Positions 26,822 to 35,069 of a stretch of 64,000 nt of DNA are shown piece after piece. A program made the translations under genes and the position numbers. The stretch's first letter is position 1. Every line of letters starts with the position of its first letter. The notes beneath the pieces are model-generated. The model did not search any database. It was not told the DNA's origin and worked only from the letters and a program-made list of their open reading frames with translations. This DNA comes from Emticicia aquatilis (GTDB lineage: Bacteria; Bacteroidota; Bacteroidia; Cytophagales; Spirosomataceae), in contig NZ_BMKK01000014.1 in NCBI RefSeq assembly GCF_014644295.1, forward strand, positions 62,001-126,000, written 5' to 3'.

Positions 26822-29707
26822 TTAAATCAACGCTTCATACAAAATCTCGGCTGGGTGTTGGGCTATTCGGCCCGTTCCGTCTTTTATTTGGTGACGACAG
26901 CTTGTGCCTGGAGCGGCAATTATTACATCTTCAGCTTGTTTTCTGACGGTCGGAAAAAGCACCAACTCTCCTACTTTCATTGATACTTCATAATGCTCGG
27001 CTTCATAACCAAATGAACCAGCCATTCCGCAGCAACCCGATGGAATGAGATGAACCTCATAATTTGCTGGTAAAGACAAACTTTTCTTGGTAGGCGTAAG
27101 CGAAGATAAAGCTTTTTGGTGGCAATGTCCGTGTAGTTTTATCAAACGTTTTTCGCTCGAAAATGCTTCTCTTTTGATATTTCCTCGGTCGATTTCTCGG
27201 GCAAACCATTCATCAAATTGAAAAGTGTTTTTAGCGATTTTTTCGGCAGAATCTCTTAAATCTTGCGGAACAAGTTCAAGATATTCATCTCTCAAAGTCA
27301 AAATTGCCGATGGCTCGAGTCCGATGATTGGTGTATTATCCGATACAATATCTTTTAGCAATTCAACATTTTTTATAGCGATTTTCTGAGCTTCACGCAC
27401 CATTCCTTTTGATAAATACGTGCGTCCACTTTCTACATGGTTTGGCATAATGACCTCATAACGAAGCCTTTGTAGTAATAAAATCGCTTTTTTACCTACT
27501 TCTACATCATTATAATTCGTAAATTCATCGCAGAATAGATAAACCTTTTTATCGTTTTTGGGGGAAGGTTGCTTGCCAAACCATTCTTTCAATGTCGTGC
27601 TATGCAATAACGGCATTGTACGGTCAGGATGAAAACCTACGATTCGATTAGCGATTCGGCGAGTGGCTTCGGTTTTGAAAATGAAATTATATGCCCACGG
27701 AGCAATCGAGGCCAGCTTCATTTGTTTGGTAAAAGTCCCTATTAACTTCGAGCGGAACGGAATTCCTTTTGTATCATAAGTTTTCTGCAAAAACTCTGCT
27801 TTCATCTTGCCCACATCCACACTCGACGGACATTCTGACTTACAGCCTTTACACGACAAACACAAATCAAGCACTTCTTTTACACTTTCTTGTGTAATTG
27901 CTTGCTCGTTGGTATAATATTGCCTTAAAACATTTGCTCTGGCACGAGTCGTGTCTTTTTCGCTGCGAGTAGCCATGTAGCTCGGACACATTGTACCGCC
28001 TGTGATTTCGGTTTTGCGGCAATCGCCTGAACCGCTACATTTTTCGGTTAAGCGTAAAATGCTTTCTTGCTTCGAGAAATCAAAAATTGTTTGGTGTTTG
28101 GGCGTTGGTTGGTCGGCTTCGTAACGCAAAAACTCATTCATTGGCGGCGAATCAATGATTTTCCCTTGGTTGAAAATGCCTTTTGCGTCAAATATTTGCT
28201 TTACTTCTCTGAAAAGTGCGTAGTTTTTTTCACCCATCATATACGGAATGAATTCGCCACGCAGACGTCCATCTCCGTGTTCACCCGAGAGTGAGCCGCC
28301 GTATTTTTTCACCAAAACTGCCGTTTCGGCCAAAATTGTTCGGAAAAGTTGTCGGCCTTCGGTGGTTTTCAGATTAACCATCGGCTCTACGTGCAGCTCG
28401 CCCGCCCCTGCATGGGCATACATTGAATATTGTACATTGAGTTTTTTTAGTAAAACCTCTAAATCTTCGATGTATGCAGGCAAATCTTGTGGGTCAACGG
28501 CACAGTCTTCAATTAAGTTTACGCACTGAGTATCTCCTTCAAGGTTGCGAAGTAAACCTAAACCCCCTTTTCGCACTTCCCATGCCTTTTTAGAGTCATC
28601 ACCGAGCAAGATTGGGTGAGCATAACCCAGATTTTTTTCTTTGAGAGCTTTTATTAAATTTTCGGCTTTTTGCAGTAGTCCTTCTTTGGTTTCATCGAAA
28701 AATTCAACCATCAAAATAGCTTTAGGCTCACCTTCGATGAAAAATCTATTTTTCGACTGCTCAATATTGGTTTTTGTAAATTCCAGAATAAAATCATCGA
28801 CCAACTCGGAAGCTGAGCAATTATGTTCAAGAGCCACAAGATTGGCCAAAAGCGACTCATTGAGCGTATGAGTATGCACGGCCACCATTCCTACTTCTTT
28901 CGGAGGTATGTCGAAAAGTTTCAGTTTTGCTTCAGTAACAAAGCAAAGCGTACCTTCCGAACCTGCAATTAGTTTAGATAAATTCAGTAGCTCAACATTC
29001 AGTAAGGCATCTAAAGCATAACCTGTATTTCGGCGTTTTACGTTGGCTTTCGGAAAACCCTCTTTTATGGCCGTTTGATTTTCAGGATTGTTGATGAGTT
29101 TATCAAGACTTTGATAAATTTTGCCTTCAAGGGTTTCCAATTTACATTTTTCTTGAAAAGATTTTTGGTCTAAATCGCTGAAAACAACCTCGCTACCATC
29201 TGATAATAAAGCTTTTACCTCCAAAAGATTATCACGGGTTGCTCCCCAAATAATTGAGTGAAGTCCGCACGAATTATTGCCAATCATGCCTCCAATCATG
29301 GCTCGGCTCGATGTCGAGGTTTCGGGACCAAACATTAGGCCGTAGGGTTTCAGATAAGCGTTGAGGTCGTCACGAATGACACCTGGCTGCACTCTTACCC
29401 ATTTTTCGGCTTGACTTACTTCGAGGATATTGATGAAGTTTTTTGAAATATCAACCACCAATCCTTTTCCAACAACCTGCCCAGCCAGTGATGTACCCGC
29501 AGCACGAGGAATAAGTGTAATTTGCTCATTATCAGCAAACTTAATGAGTTTTTTTATATCATTTACAGTCTTGGGAATGGCCACCGCCAACGGTTCTTCC
29601 TGATAAACCGAGGCATCGGTCGAATAGACTTTCTTTAGGGCTTTGTCGGTAGTGGTATTTTTGAAGTAAAGTTCGCCTTCAAATTCGCTCTGCAACGCAT
29701 CAAACAT
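26822..29707 (-). CDS. FAD-binding and Fe-S oxidoreductase fusion (D-lactate/glycolate dehydrogenase type)
   Basis: A 961-residue fusion. Residues of about 40-240 form an FAD_binding_4 domain (PRAAGTSLAGQVVGKGLVVD near 63-82, then IGGMIGNNSCGLHSI near 138-152), followed by the FAD-oxidase C-terminal domain up to about 520 (HAGAGELHVEP). A ferredoxin-like part follows with CSGSGDCRKTEITGGTMC and CLSCKGCKSECP, then two cysteine-rich CCG-type halves, the second with LHGHCHQKAL and IPSGCCGMAGSFG. Such proteins oxidise 2-hydroxy acids such as D-lactate or D-2-hydroxyglutarate and pass electrons to the quinone pool. The exact substrate is not resolved. It has no signal peptide. The 14-bp palindrome at 29805 lies upstream and could be its operator. 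Confidence 0.88.
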   Translation of the reverse strand: MFDALQSEFEGELYFKNTTTDKALKKVYSTDASVYQEEPLAVAIPKTVNDIKKLIKFADNEQITLIPRAAGTSLAGQVVGKGLVVDISKNFINILEVSQAEKWVRVQPGVIRDDLNAYLKPYGLMFGPETSTSSRAMIGGMIGNNSCGLHSIIWGATRDNLLEVKALLSDGSEVVFSDLDQKSFQEKCKLETLEGKIYQSLDKLINNPENQTAIKEGFPKANVKRRNTGYALDALLNVELLNLSKLIAGSEGTLCFVTEAKLKLFDIPPKEVGMVAVHTHTLNESLLANLVALEHNCSASELVDDFILEFTKTNIEQSKNRFFIEGEPKAILMVEFFDETKEGLLQKAENLIKALKEKNLGYAHPILLGDDSKKAWEVRKGGLGLLRNLEGDTQCVNLIEDCAVDPQDLPAYIEDLEVLLKKLNVQYSMYAHAGAGELHVEPMVNLKTTEGRQLFRTILAETAVLVKKYGGSLSGEHGDGRLRGEFIPYMMGEKNYALFREVKQIFDAKGIFNQGKIIDSPPMNEFLRYEADQPTPKHQTIFDFSKQESILRLTEKCSGSGDCRKTEITGGTMCPSYMATRSEKDTTRARANVLRQYYTNEQAITQESVKEVLDLCLSCKGCKSECPSSVDVGKMKAEFLQKTYDTKGIPFRSKLIGTFTKQMKLASIAPWAYNFIFKTEATRRIANRIVGFHPDRTMPLLHSTTLKEWFGKQPSPKNDKKVYLFCDEFTNYNDVEVGKKAILLLQRLRYEVIMPNHVESGRTYLSKGMVREAQKIAIKNVELLKDIVSDNTPIIGLEPSAILTLRDEYLELVPQDLRDSAEKIAKNTFQFDEWFAREIDRGNIKREAFSSEKRLIKLHGHCHQKALSSLTPTKKSLSLPANYEVHLIPSGCCGMAGSFGYEAEHYEVSMKVGELVLFPTVRKQAEDVIIAAPGTSCRHQIKDGTGRIAQHPAEILYEALI

Positions 29708-29804
29708 ATAATCGGTATTTTTTACCCCAAAATTGGGGAAGAAAAAGTAGATTTGCTATGAATTTGGGGAGAAAAAGAAAGTGAGAATTTGGCTGGTTAC
29801 AAAA

Positions 29805-29818
29805 TGACTAATTAGTCA
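29805..29818. promoter_or_regulatory. Perfect 14-bp palindrome, possible operator
   Basis: TGACTAATTAGTCA is fully self-complementary and lies about 100 bases upstream of the FAD oxidoreductase start and 150 bases upstream of the first island gene. Its size fits a dimeric helix-turn-helix repressor site. A second near-palindrome CCCCAAAATTGGGG lies at 29725-29738. Confidence 0.35.
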
Positions 29819-29971
29819 CGTATTTTACTCATATTTACATTTTCAAAATATTGAGCAAGTGCTAAACATCAAACTAATAAGAGATAAACGTAAAACACCT
29901 GCACAAAAACAAGTTTTGGGAGGTTTGAGTGTGTGATTTAGCAAAGTATTGTTAAGAAAACATTTGTAAGC

Positions 29972-30937
29972 ATGGCAAACATAAAAATAAGTAAAAATGA
30001 AGAGAAATTCATAAAGGCGATGGATAGCATCGCCCTAAAAACGACTAAAAATCAAGAAGAAATCAGCAAAGCAATAAATAGCAACTTCATAAAAATAACA
30101 GAAAATGAAGGAAAATTTATAAATGCGATGAATAACCACGCAAGTTCAGTTAGTCGTTTATCCGCTAAATATTCTGATTTATTTAAAACAGTTGATGCTG
30201 TTTACAAAATTATTAATGCAGAAGCTGGAAAAATACATACTTTTAATAGGACTATTAAGACATTGTTAGAGGAATGGAGTAAAATTGATTGGGTTGCAAT
30301 AACTAATAATTGGAATAAGATTTTACAGCAATTCATAGATGATTATAATCAGTTTGTTGAATCAGTTGAGGAAGATAAGTGGCATGATTATTATCATTTA
30401 ACGAAGGAACATTCTACTCATGTAGAAAAACATTTACCTTATGTTACCGATGATTTAAAATATTTCTTAAAATTTTATGTTCCATACAATATTCGATTTT
30501 TAGGTTTAAATAAACATAATCATAGAGAAAAAAAGTACAAACTGCATTTGTTTGACTTAAACCTTTTTCATCAATACATGAATGTACTCACTAATGAGGG
30601 AGGAAGTGAAGAGGAAGCCTTAGAAATTGTTTGGAATAATTTTGACAAAAGAAATACAGAAAATGTAAACATAGTACAGTTTCAAATCCGAAATGATGTT
30701 TTTGAAAATAAGAAAGAAAACACAGTGTTTGGTAAAATACCAAACGGTAAGCAAAAGAAAGTTTTAAAATTGATAGTTGATGAGATGAGAAAGGGTACTC
30801 AAAAAACAGATGCCATTAACGATTCTTATCGAAGAGCAGGCTATAAAACGGATAGACAAGTGTGGACAATTGTTAAAAAAGTTGAAAAAGGAGAATTAGT
30901 TTATAATGAATTTACTGAACTTTTGAAAAACAAATAA
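29972..30937 (+). CDS. Hypothetical protein with N-terminal 18-residue repeats
   Basis: No family recognised. The 321-residue product has three N-terminal repeats with an 18-residue period (NEEKFIKAMDS at 9, NQEEISKAINS at 27, NEGKFINAMNN at 45), which look like a helical or coiled-coil stalk. A helical middle follows, with NNWNKILQQFIDDYNQFVESV near 110-130, and the C-terminal 60 residues (KKVLKLIVDEMRKG, then DRQVWTIVKKVEKGEL) resemble a helix-turn-helix of the kind seen in recombinase C-termini. There is no signal peptide or membrane segment. Lys/Asn-rich codon use marks it as part of the island. It is a single gene followed by about 135 bases of non-coding sequence. Confidence 0.7.
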   Translation: MANIKISKNEEKFIKAMDSIALKTTKNQEEISKAINSNFIKITENEGKFINAMNNHASSVSRLSAKYSDLFKTVDAVYKIINAEAGKIHTFNRTIKTLLEEWSKIDWVAITNNWNKILQQFIDDYNQFVESVEEDKWHDYYHLTKEHSTHVEKHLPYVTDDLKYFLKFYVPYNIRFLGLNKHNHREKKYKLHLFDLNLFHQYMNVLTNEGGSEEEALEIVWNNFDKRNTENVNIVQFQIRNDVFENKKENTVFGKIPNGKQKKVLKLIVDEMRKGTQKTDAINDSYRRAGYKTDRQVWTIVKKVEKGELVYNEFTELLKNK

Positions 30938-31073
30938 AATAATGCTAATACGCTTATAATAAGCACAGTATGTTGTAATATTTCAGTGAAATATTACAGT
31001 TTATTTCAGTAAACTCTTTAAAATTTAATGAATTTTGGTGTTTTTATTTGTGCTTCACTAAAACAAAAAAGAG

Positions 31074-31223
31074 ATGAAGCGAACAAATTCAACACAAGAA
31101 GAAACACTAAAAACTCAAGTTAAAGAATTACAAACCCAAATTGAAAGAATAAAAAAAGAAAACAGAATCAGAATTATTATCTCTTTTCTGATAAATATTG
31201 CAGATAGATTACTTGAATCATAG
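31074..31223 (+). CDS. Small coiled-coil ORF (49 residues)
   Basis: Starts MKRTNSTQEETLKTQVKEL, continues with a predicted coiled coil (LQTQIERIKKENR) and ends in a hydrophobic helix IRIIISFLINIADRLLES. A start codon lies after an A-rich stretch (ACAAAAAAGAG). The heptad pattern and a clean stop suggest a real small gene or the tail of a decayed transposition or regulatory gene. No family recognised. Confidence 0.4.
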   Translation: MKRTNSTQEETLKTQVKELQTQIERIKKENRIRIIISFLINIADRLLES

Positions 31224-31240
31224 AAGTACGAGCATAAAAA

Positions 31241-31265
31241 AAGGAAGACTTCATAAGTCTTCCTT
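31241..31265 (-). terminator. Hairpin with T-run on the minus strand
   Basis: AAGGAAGACTT and AAGTCTTCCTT pair over a 3-base loop; on the minus strand the stem is followed by TTTTTTT. It lies downstream of the resolvase 3' remnant on that strand and could be the terminator of the lost gene. Confidence 0.65.
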
Positions 31266-31314
31266 AGTAGAGTGTGTGATACAATTATCTAACAATTTTT
31301 TAGAAGATTTAAGT

Positions 31315-31421
31315 TCATTTTATGAAACAGTTATAGCATTGGAGTAAATTAAATCCTTGTTTAATTGCCAATTTTTTAGCCTTAATAACTGTTTCATTCG
31401 AGCAATCAGAGGTTTTTTTGA
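31315..31421 (-). pseudogene. 3' remnant of a serine resolvase gene
   Basis: The minus strand reads SDCSNETVIKAKKLAIKQGF, closely matching the C-terminal helix-turn-helix of the intact resolvase at 37547 (DCSNKTVIKAKKIAIKHG). DNA identity is high from 31358 to 31409, with mostly synonymous differences, so this is a diverged second copy and not a recent duplication. Upstream of the match the frame is broken by a stop; downstream it runs on to a TGA at 31315-31317. Only the last 25 codons or so of homology remain. Confidence 0.8.
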
Positions 31422-31558
31422 TTAATTATTAACTTTTTAATTGGAATAGTATTTTTGGAATACCATACTCTATGTTTTTTATAAGAAAAATATTCAGTTA
31501 AGGCTAATACCCGAATTTACAGATATTAGGCAAGTATCTATATCTGAATCAATAGTAA

Positions 31559-31699
31559 AAAAAAGAAGCTGACAGGGCGTTTTTAGAACAAAAAGAATGT
31601 GGCATAAATAGACCATACGAAACTATTTACTCAGATTGGTTTATTTCTTTAAGATTTCAATGGGACATTAATAAAGAGCAATTAAAACGTTGCTTAAAG
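31559..31699 (+). pseudogene. Decayed coding remnant in front of the methyltransferase gene
   Basis: After a TAA at 31556-31558 the plus strand reads about 45 codons of protein-like sequence (ADRAFLEQKECGINRPYETI, then YSDWFISLRFQWDINKEQL) that runs in frame into low-complexity sequence and then the methyltransferase. Its composition is unlike random AT-rich DNA, and no start codon precedes it. It looks like the end of a gene cut by rearrangement. Family unknown. Confidence 0.35.
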
Positions 31700-31765
31700 T
31701 TGTATTTTTTTAATGTTATATCTATTTCATATATTTGTCTAAAAGCAATAAAAGTTAAAATAATA

Positions 31766-33028
31766 ATGGAGATTAGAGAACAAATATCAATTGATGAATT
31801 TGATGGAAAAAAATTCAAGATTCGATTTGTAGAGGCAGAAGATAATAGAAAAGCAATTATAACACACTATCTACGAAATATACATAATGGCGTAAAAAAG
31901 CATTACGAACAAGAGGCAAAGGCTTATTTAAAAGATATTATAACATATAAAAACCAAGAAGAAAATATCAATATTGCCTCTGAGGAAGCATTACAACAAC
32001 TTCTTTTTGAAGTCGAAAACGTACCATTTCCAACGCCTCAAAATTACACTTTTAAATTTATTGATTTATTTGCTGGAATTGGAGGTTTTAGATTAGCTCT
32101 CCAAAACTTGGGAGGAAAATGTGTATTCACTTCTGAATGGGATAAGTATGCACAAATCACATATAAAGCCAATTTTGGAGAAGTTCCTTTTGGAGATATA
32201 ACTAAGGAAAGTACGAAAAAATATATTCCTGATAACTTTGATGTTTTATGTGGCGGGTTTCCATGCCAGCCATTCTCTCATGCAGGCCTAAAGAAAGGAT
32301 TTGAAGATACCCGAGGAACATTATTCTTTGATGTGGCAGATATTCTTAATAGAAGAAAAGAAAAGGGTAATCCTGTTAAAATTGTGTTTTTAGAAAACGT
32401 CAAAGGATTAAAAAACCACGACAAAGGCAATACTTTGAAAACAATTTTATCAACCTTAAATGAATTAGGGTATGAAGTAGCAACTGAAGTATTGAACTCA
32501 AAAAACTTTGGAGTACCTCAAAATAGAGAAAGAATTTTCATAGTAGGTTGGTTAAAAGAAATCAATCGAAATTTTAAGTTTCCTTTAGGTAAAGATACGA
32601 ATGGCGGCACTATTTTCGAGGTTGAACATCTAAACCAAGTAAAAGCGACTAAAGTAAAAGACATCTTAATAGAAGACCCTGAGCCTAAATATACGATTTC
32701 CGACAAATTATATGCTGGACATTTAAGAAGACGGAAAGAACATAAGGAAAAAGGTAATGGGTTCGGTTTTTCATTATTCAATGAAAATTCCGCTTATACC
32801 AGTACAATATCAGCAAGATATTACAAAGATGGTAGTGAAATTTTAATAGAACAGCCTAATGCTAATCCACGAAAATTAACGACAAGAGAGGCGGCAAATT
32901 TACAGGGATACGACCCCAAATTTATTATTCCTGTATCTGACGTTCAAGCATATAAACAATTTGGTAACAGTGTATCTGTCCCTGTAATCCAAGCAATTTT
33001 TCACGAAATTCAAAAACAACTTTTGTAA
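31766..33028 (+). CDS. DNA (cytosine-5)-methyltransferase of a restriction-modification system
   Basis: A 420-residue C5-cytosine methyltransferase. Motif I FIDLFAGIGGFRLAL lies near residues 99-113, motif IV with the catalytic cysteine GGFPCQPFSHAG near 164-175, motif VI ENVKGL near 209, motif VIII QNRERIFIVG near 251 and motif X GNSVSVPVIQA near 399. The target-recognition region is short. About 95 residues precede motif I; they are charged and helical (NRKAIITHYLRNIHNGVKKH) and unlike the short N-termini of Dcm enzymes. The ATG at 31766 is chosen over an upstream TTG at 31700 because the intervening codons are low-complexity. It is 4 bases ahead of the McrB-like gene, so modification and restriction genes form one operon. 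Confidence 0.93.
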   Translation: MEIREQISIDEFDGKKFKIRFVEAEDNRKAIITHYLRNIHNGVKKHYEQEAKAYLKDIITYKNQEENINIASEEALQQLLFEVENVPFPTPQNYTFKFIDLFAGIGGFRLALQNLGGKCVFTSEWDKYAQITYKANFGEVPFGDITKESTKKYIPDNFDVLCGGFPCQPFSHAGLKKGFEDTRGTLFFDVADILNRRKEKGNPVKIVFLENVKGLKNHDKGNTLKTILSTLNELGYEVATEVLNSKNFGVPQNRERIFIVGWLKEINRNFKFPLGKDTNGGTIFEVEHLNQVKATKVKDILIEDPEPKYTISDKLYAGHLRRRKEHKEKGNGFGFSLFNENSAYTSTISARYYKDGSEILIEQPNANPRKLTTREAANLQGYDPKFIIPVSDVQAYKQFGNSVSVPVIQAIFHEIQKQLL

Positions 33029-33032
33029 ACGT

Positions 33033-35069
33033 ATGTTAGAAGATTTAGGACTTTTAGCTCTTGAGGCACAAAAAAAATGTAAAGAATATGATAAAAGAGA
33101 TATTGTTTTATCGGATGCCTTTAAAAAGGCATTTAAGGATAGTATGACTTCTTATGAAATCACATTCGGCCAATATACAACCATATTTACAAGCAAAAAC
33201 GAATTAGTGATAATTGCACCTAATCAGTGGTTTATAATTGCTTCTTATTTTTCAAAATTCCTCTCTCAATTATTAGTCTATAAAAAATGGGTTACTGATT
33301 TAAGCCTAAACAGTGAGATTAAAACTATTCGAGAAACTCGTCAAATAGATGCAAGTACTCATGCAATCATCAGTAAAAAGTTTGACGTTGATGATATTGA
33401 AAAATTCAAACGGTTTTTAACCGATTATGACTGGTGGGCTGGTAGCAAAACTATTGATAGAGGAGATTTTTTTGTATCAGCAGTCCTTAGTTCAGCAGGT
33501 GTGATTAATGATAGTCAATCATATATCGCACAACTTGCTTTGCATTTATGCAATCACCAAAATCTAATCGAAATCTTACAACAAGATTTAAATATCCATT
33601 CAAAAGCCCCACTAAAAACAGATGAGGTAATTATAAGCTCTCCTATACTCAAACAAATCATTTTCGATACATTCAAGTATATCTTAATTGAGTTTGGAGA
33701 AAACGTCATTTTAGAAAATCAAACAATCAAAGACAACAAAATAGAAGACAGAGCATTTAAAGGTATATCATTGCCTAAATTCTTTGGGACTGATTATATA
33801 ATTGGGATGTTTAATAATGCACAAACCCCTGATTTACTAAAGTCAAGCGATACAATTAGATTCTTTAGCAATAATATTACAGTTCTTAATAATGAACATT
33901 CCTACTTTACAACACAGTGGAGTGCAGAGGGTGAAGGAAGAGGGCGTACACTTGTAAACTTCAATAATTATTTAGATAATATTTCAAACTCAACCTTAGA
34001 GATTGTTAAGGAAGAAGATATATTTAGATTAATAAGAAAAACCACTCAAATTTATAGTAATCCCTCATCAAAAAGACTCCCCCCTCAGAATACTATCTAT
34101 TATGGTGCTCCTGGTACTGGTAAGTCATACAAGGTAAATGAGATTTTGAAGAATCTTGACACAAAATTTTATGAAAGAATAACATTTCATCCCGAATATG
34201 ACCATGCTTTATTTGTAGGTGGATATAAACCTATTACAGTACCAGTTAAGTATAAAGATGATAATCAAGAAGTATATACAGAAGATGAGGTAAAATACAG
34301 ATTTGTCCCTCAAGCATTTACAAACATTTATGTTAGAGCTTGGAAAGACCTTGAGAACCAGTATTATTTAGCCATTGAGGAGATAAATAGAGGAAACTGT
34401 GCAGAAATATTTGGAGACATATTCCAGTTATTAGATAGACATAGTAATTACACGGTTTCTCCATCGGAAGAACTTAAAGAATATTTAATTAAAGCCCTTG
34501 GTTTAAGCCATGAAGGAATAACAAATGGACTAAAATTACCTCCAAATCTTAGTTTGCTGGCTACAATGAATACTTCTGACCAATCACTATTTCCTATGGA
34601 TAGTGCTTTTAGAAGAAGATGGGATTGGGATTATATACCTATTTGCTATGATGAAAATGAAGAAAATAAATCATCAACATACATTGTTAAAATAGACGAA
34701 AATCGTTCTTTTAAATGGTTAGATTTTATCAAAACTGTTAATTTAAAGATTAAGCAGAATGATAATTTAGGCATGGATAAATGTATTGGAAACTACTTTA
34801 TCAAACCGTCACAAGACGAAATTACATTGAAAGAATTCATTAATAAGGCTATATTTTATCTGTGGAATGATGTTTTCAAAGATGAGGAGGAAAGTGACTC
34901 TATTTTTCTAAAAGGTACATATTATGAAGATTTTTTTCCGATAGAAACCAACGGTTTAGATGAAATAATAAAGATTTTGACTAATTTATCAATAACTATA
35001 ACCTCAACTCTAAATTTAGATACTCTTCCACAAATAACTGAATCTAAAAAAGATGAGAGTTCTAATTGA
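33033..35069 (+). CDS. McrB/LlaJI R1-like AAA+ GTPase subunit of a restriction enzyme
   Basis: A 678-residue motor subunit. The C-terminal half is an McrB-type AAA+ domain: Walker A YYGAPGTGKSYKVN near residues 355-368, Walker B AIEEINRGNCAEIFGDIFQL near 446-465, and LLATMNTSDQSLFPMDSAFR near 510-529, whose MNTSD resembles the NTxD guanine-specificity element of McrB. The first 345 residues are of unknown fold and may bind DNA. Like McrB and LlaJI R1 it probably uses GTP hydrolysis to drive translocation. It overlaps the nuclease gene by 17 bases, which suggests translational coupling. Confidence 0.9.
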   Translation: MLEDLGLLALEAQKKCKEYDKRDIVLSDAFKKAFKDSMTSYEITFGQYTTIFTSKNELVIIAPNQWFIIASYFSKFLSQLLVYKKWVTDLSLNSEIKTIRETRQIDASTHAIISKKFDVDDIEKFKRFLTDYDWWAGSKTIDRGDFFVSAVLSSAGVINDSQSYIAQLALHLCNHQNLIEILQQDLNIHSKAPLKTDEVIISSPILKQIIFDTFKYILIEFGENVILENQTIKDNKIEDRAFKGISLPKFFGTDYIIGMFNNAQTPDLLKSSDTIRFFSNNITVLNNEHSYFTTQWSAEGEGRGRTLVNFNNYLDNISNSTLEIVKEEDIFRLIRKTTQIYSNPSSKRLPPQNTIYYGAPGTGKSYKVNEILKNLDTKFYERITFHPEYDHALFVGGYKPITVPVKYKDDNQEVYTEDEVKYRFVPQAFTNIYVRAWKDLENQYYLAIEEINRGNCAEIFGDIFQLLDRHSNYTVSPSEELKEYLIKALGLSHEGITNGLKLPPNLSLLATMNTSDQSLFPMDSAFRRRWDWDYIPICYDENEENKSSTYIVKIDENRSFKWLDFIKTVNLKIKQNDNLGMDKCIGNYFIKPSQDEITLKEFINKAIFYLWNDVFKDEEESDSIFLKGTYYEDFFPIETNGLDEIIKILTNLSITITSTLNLDTLPQITESKKDESSN

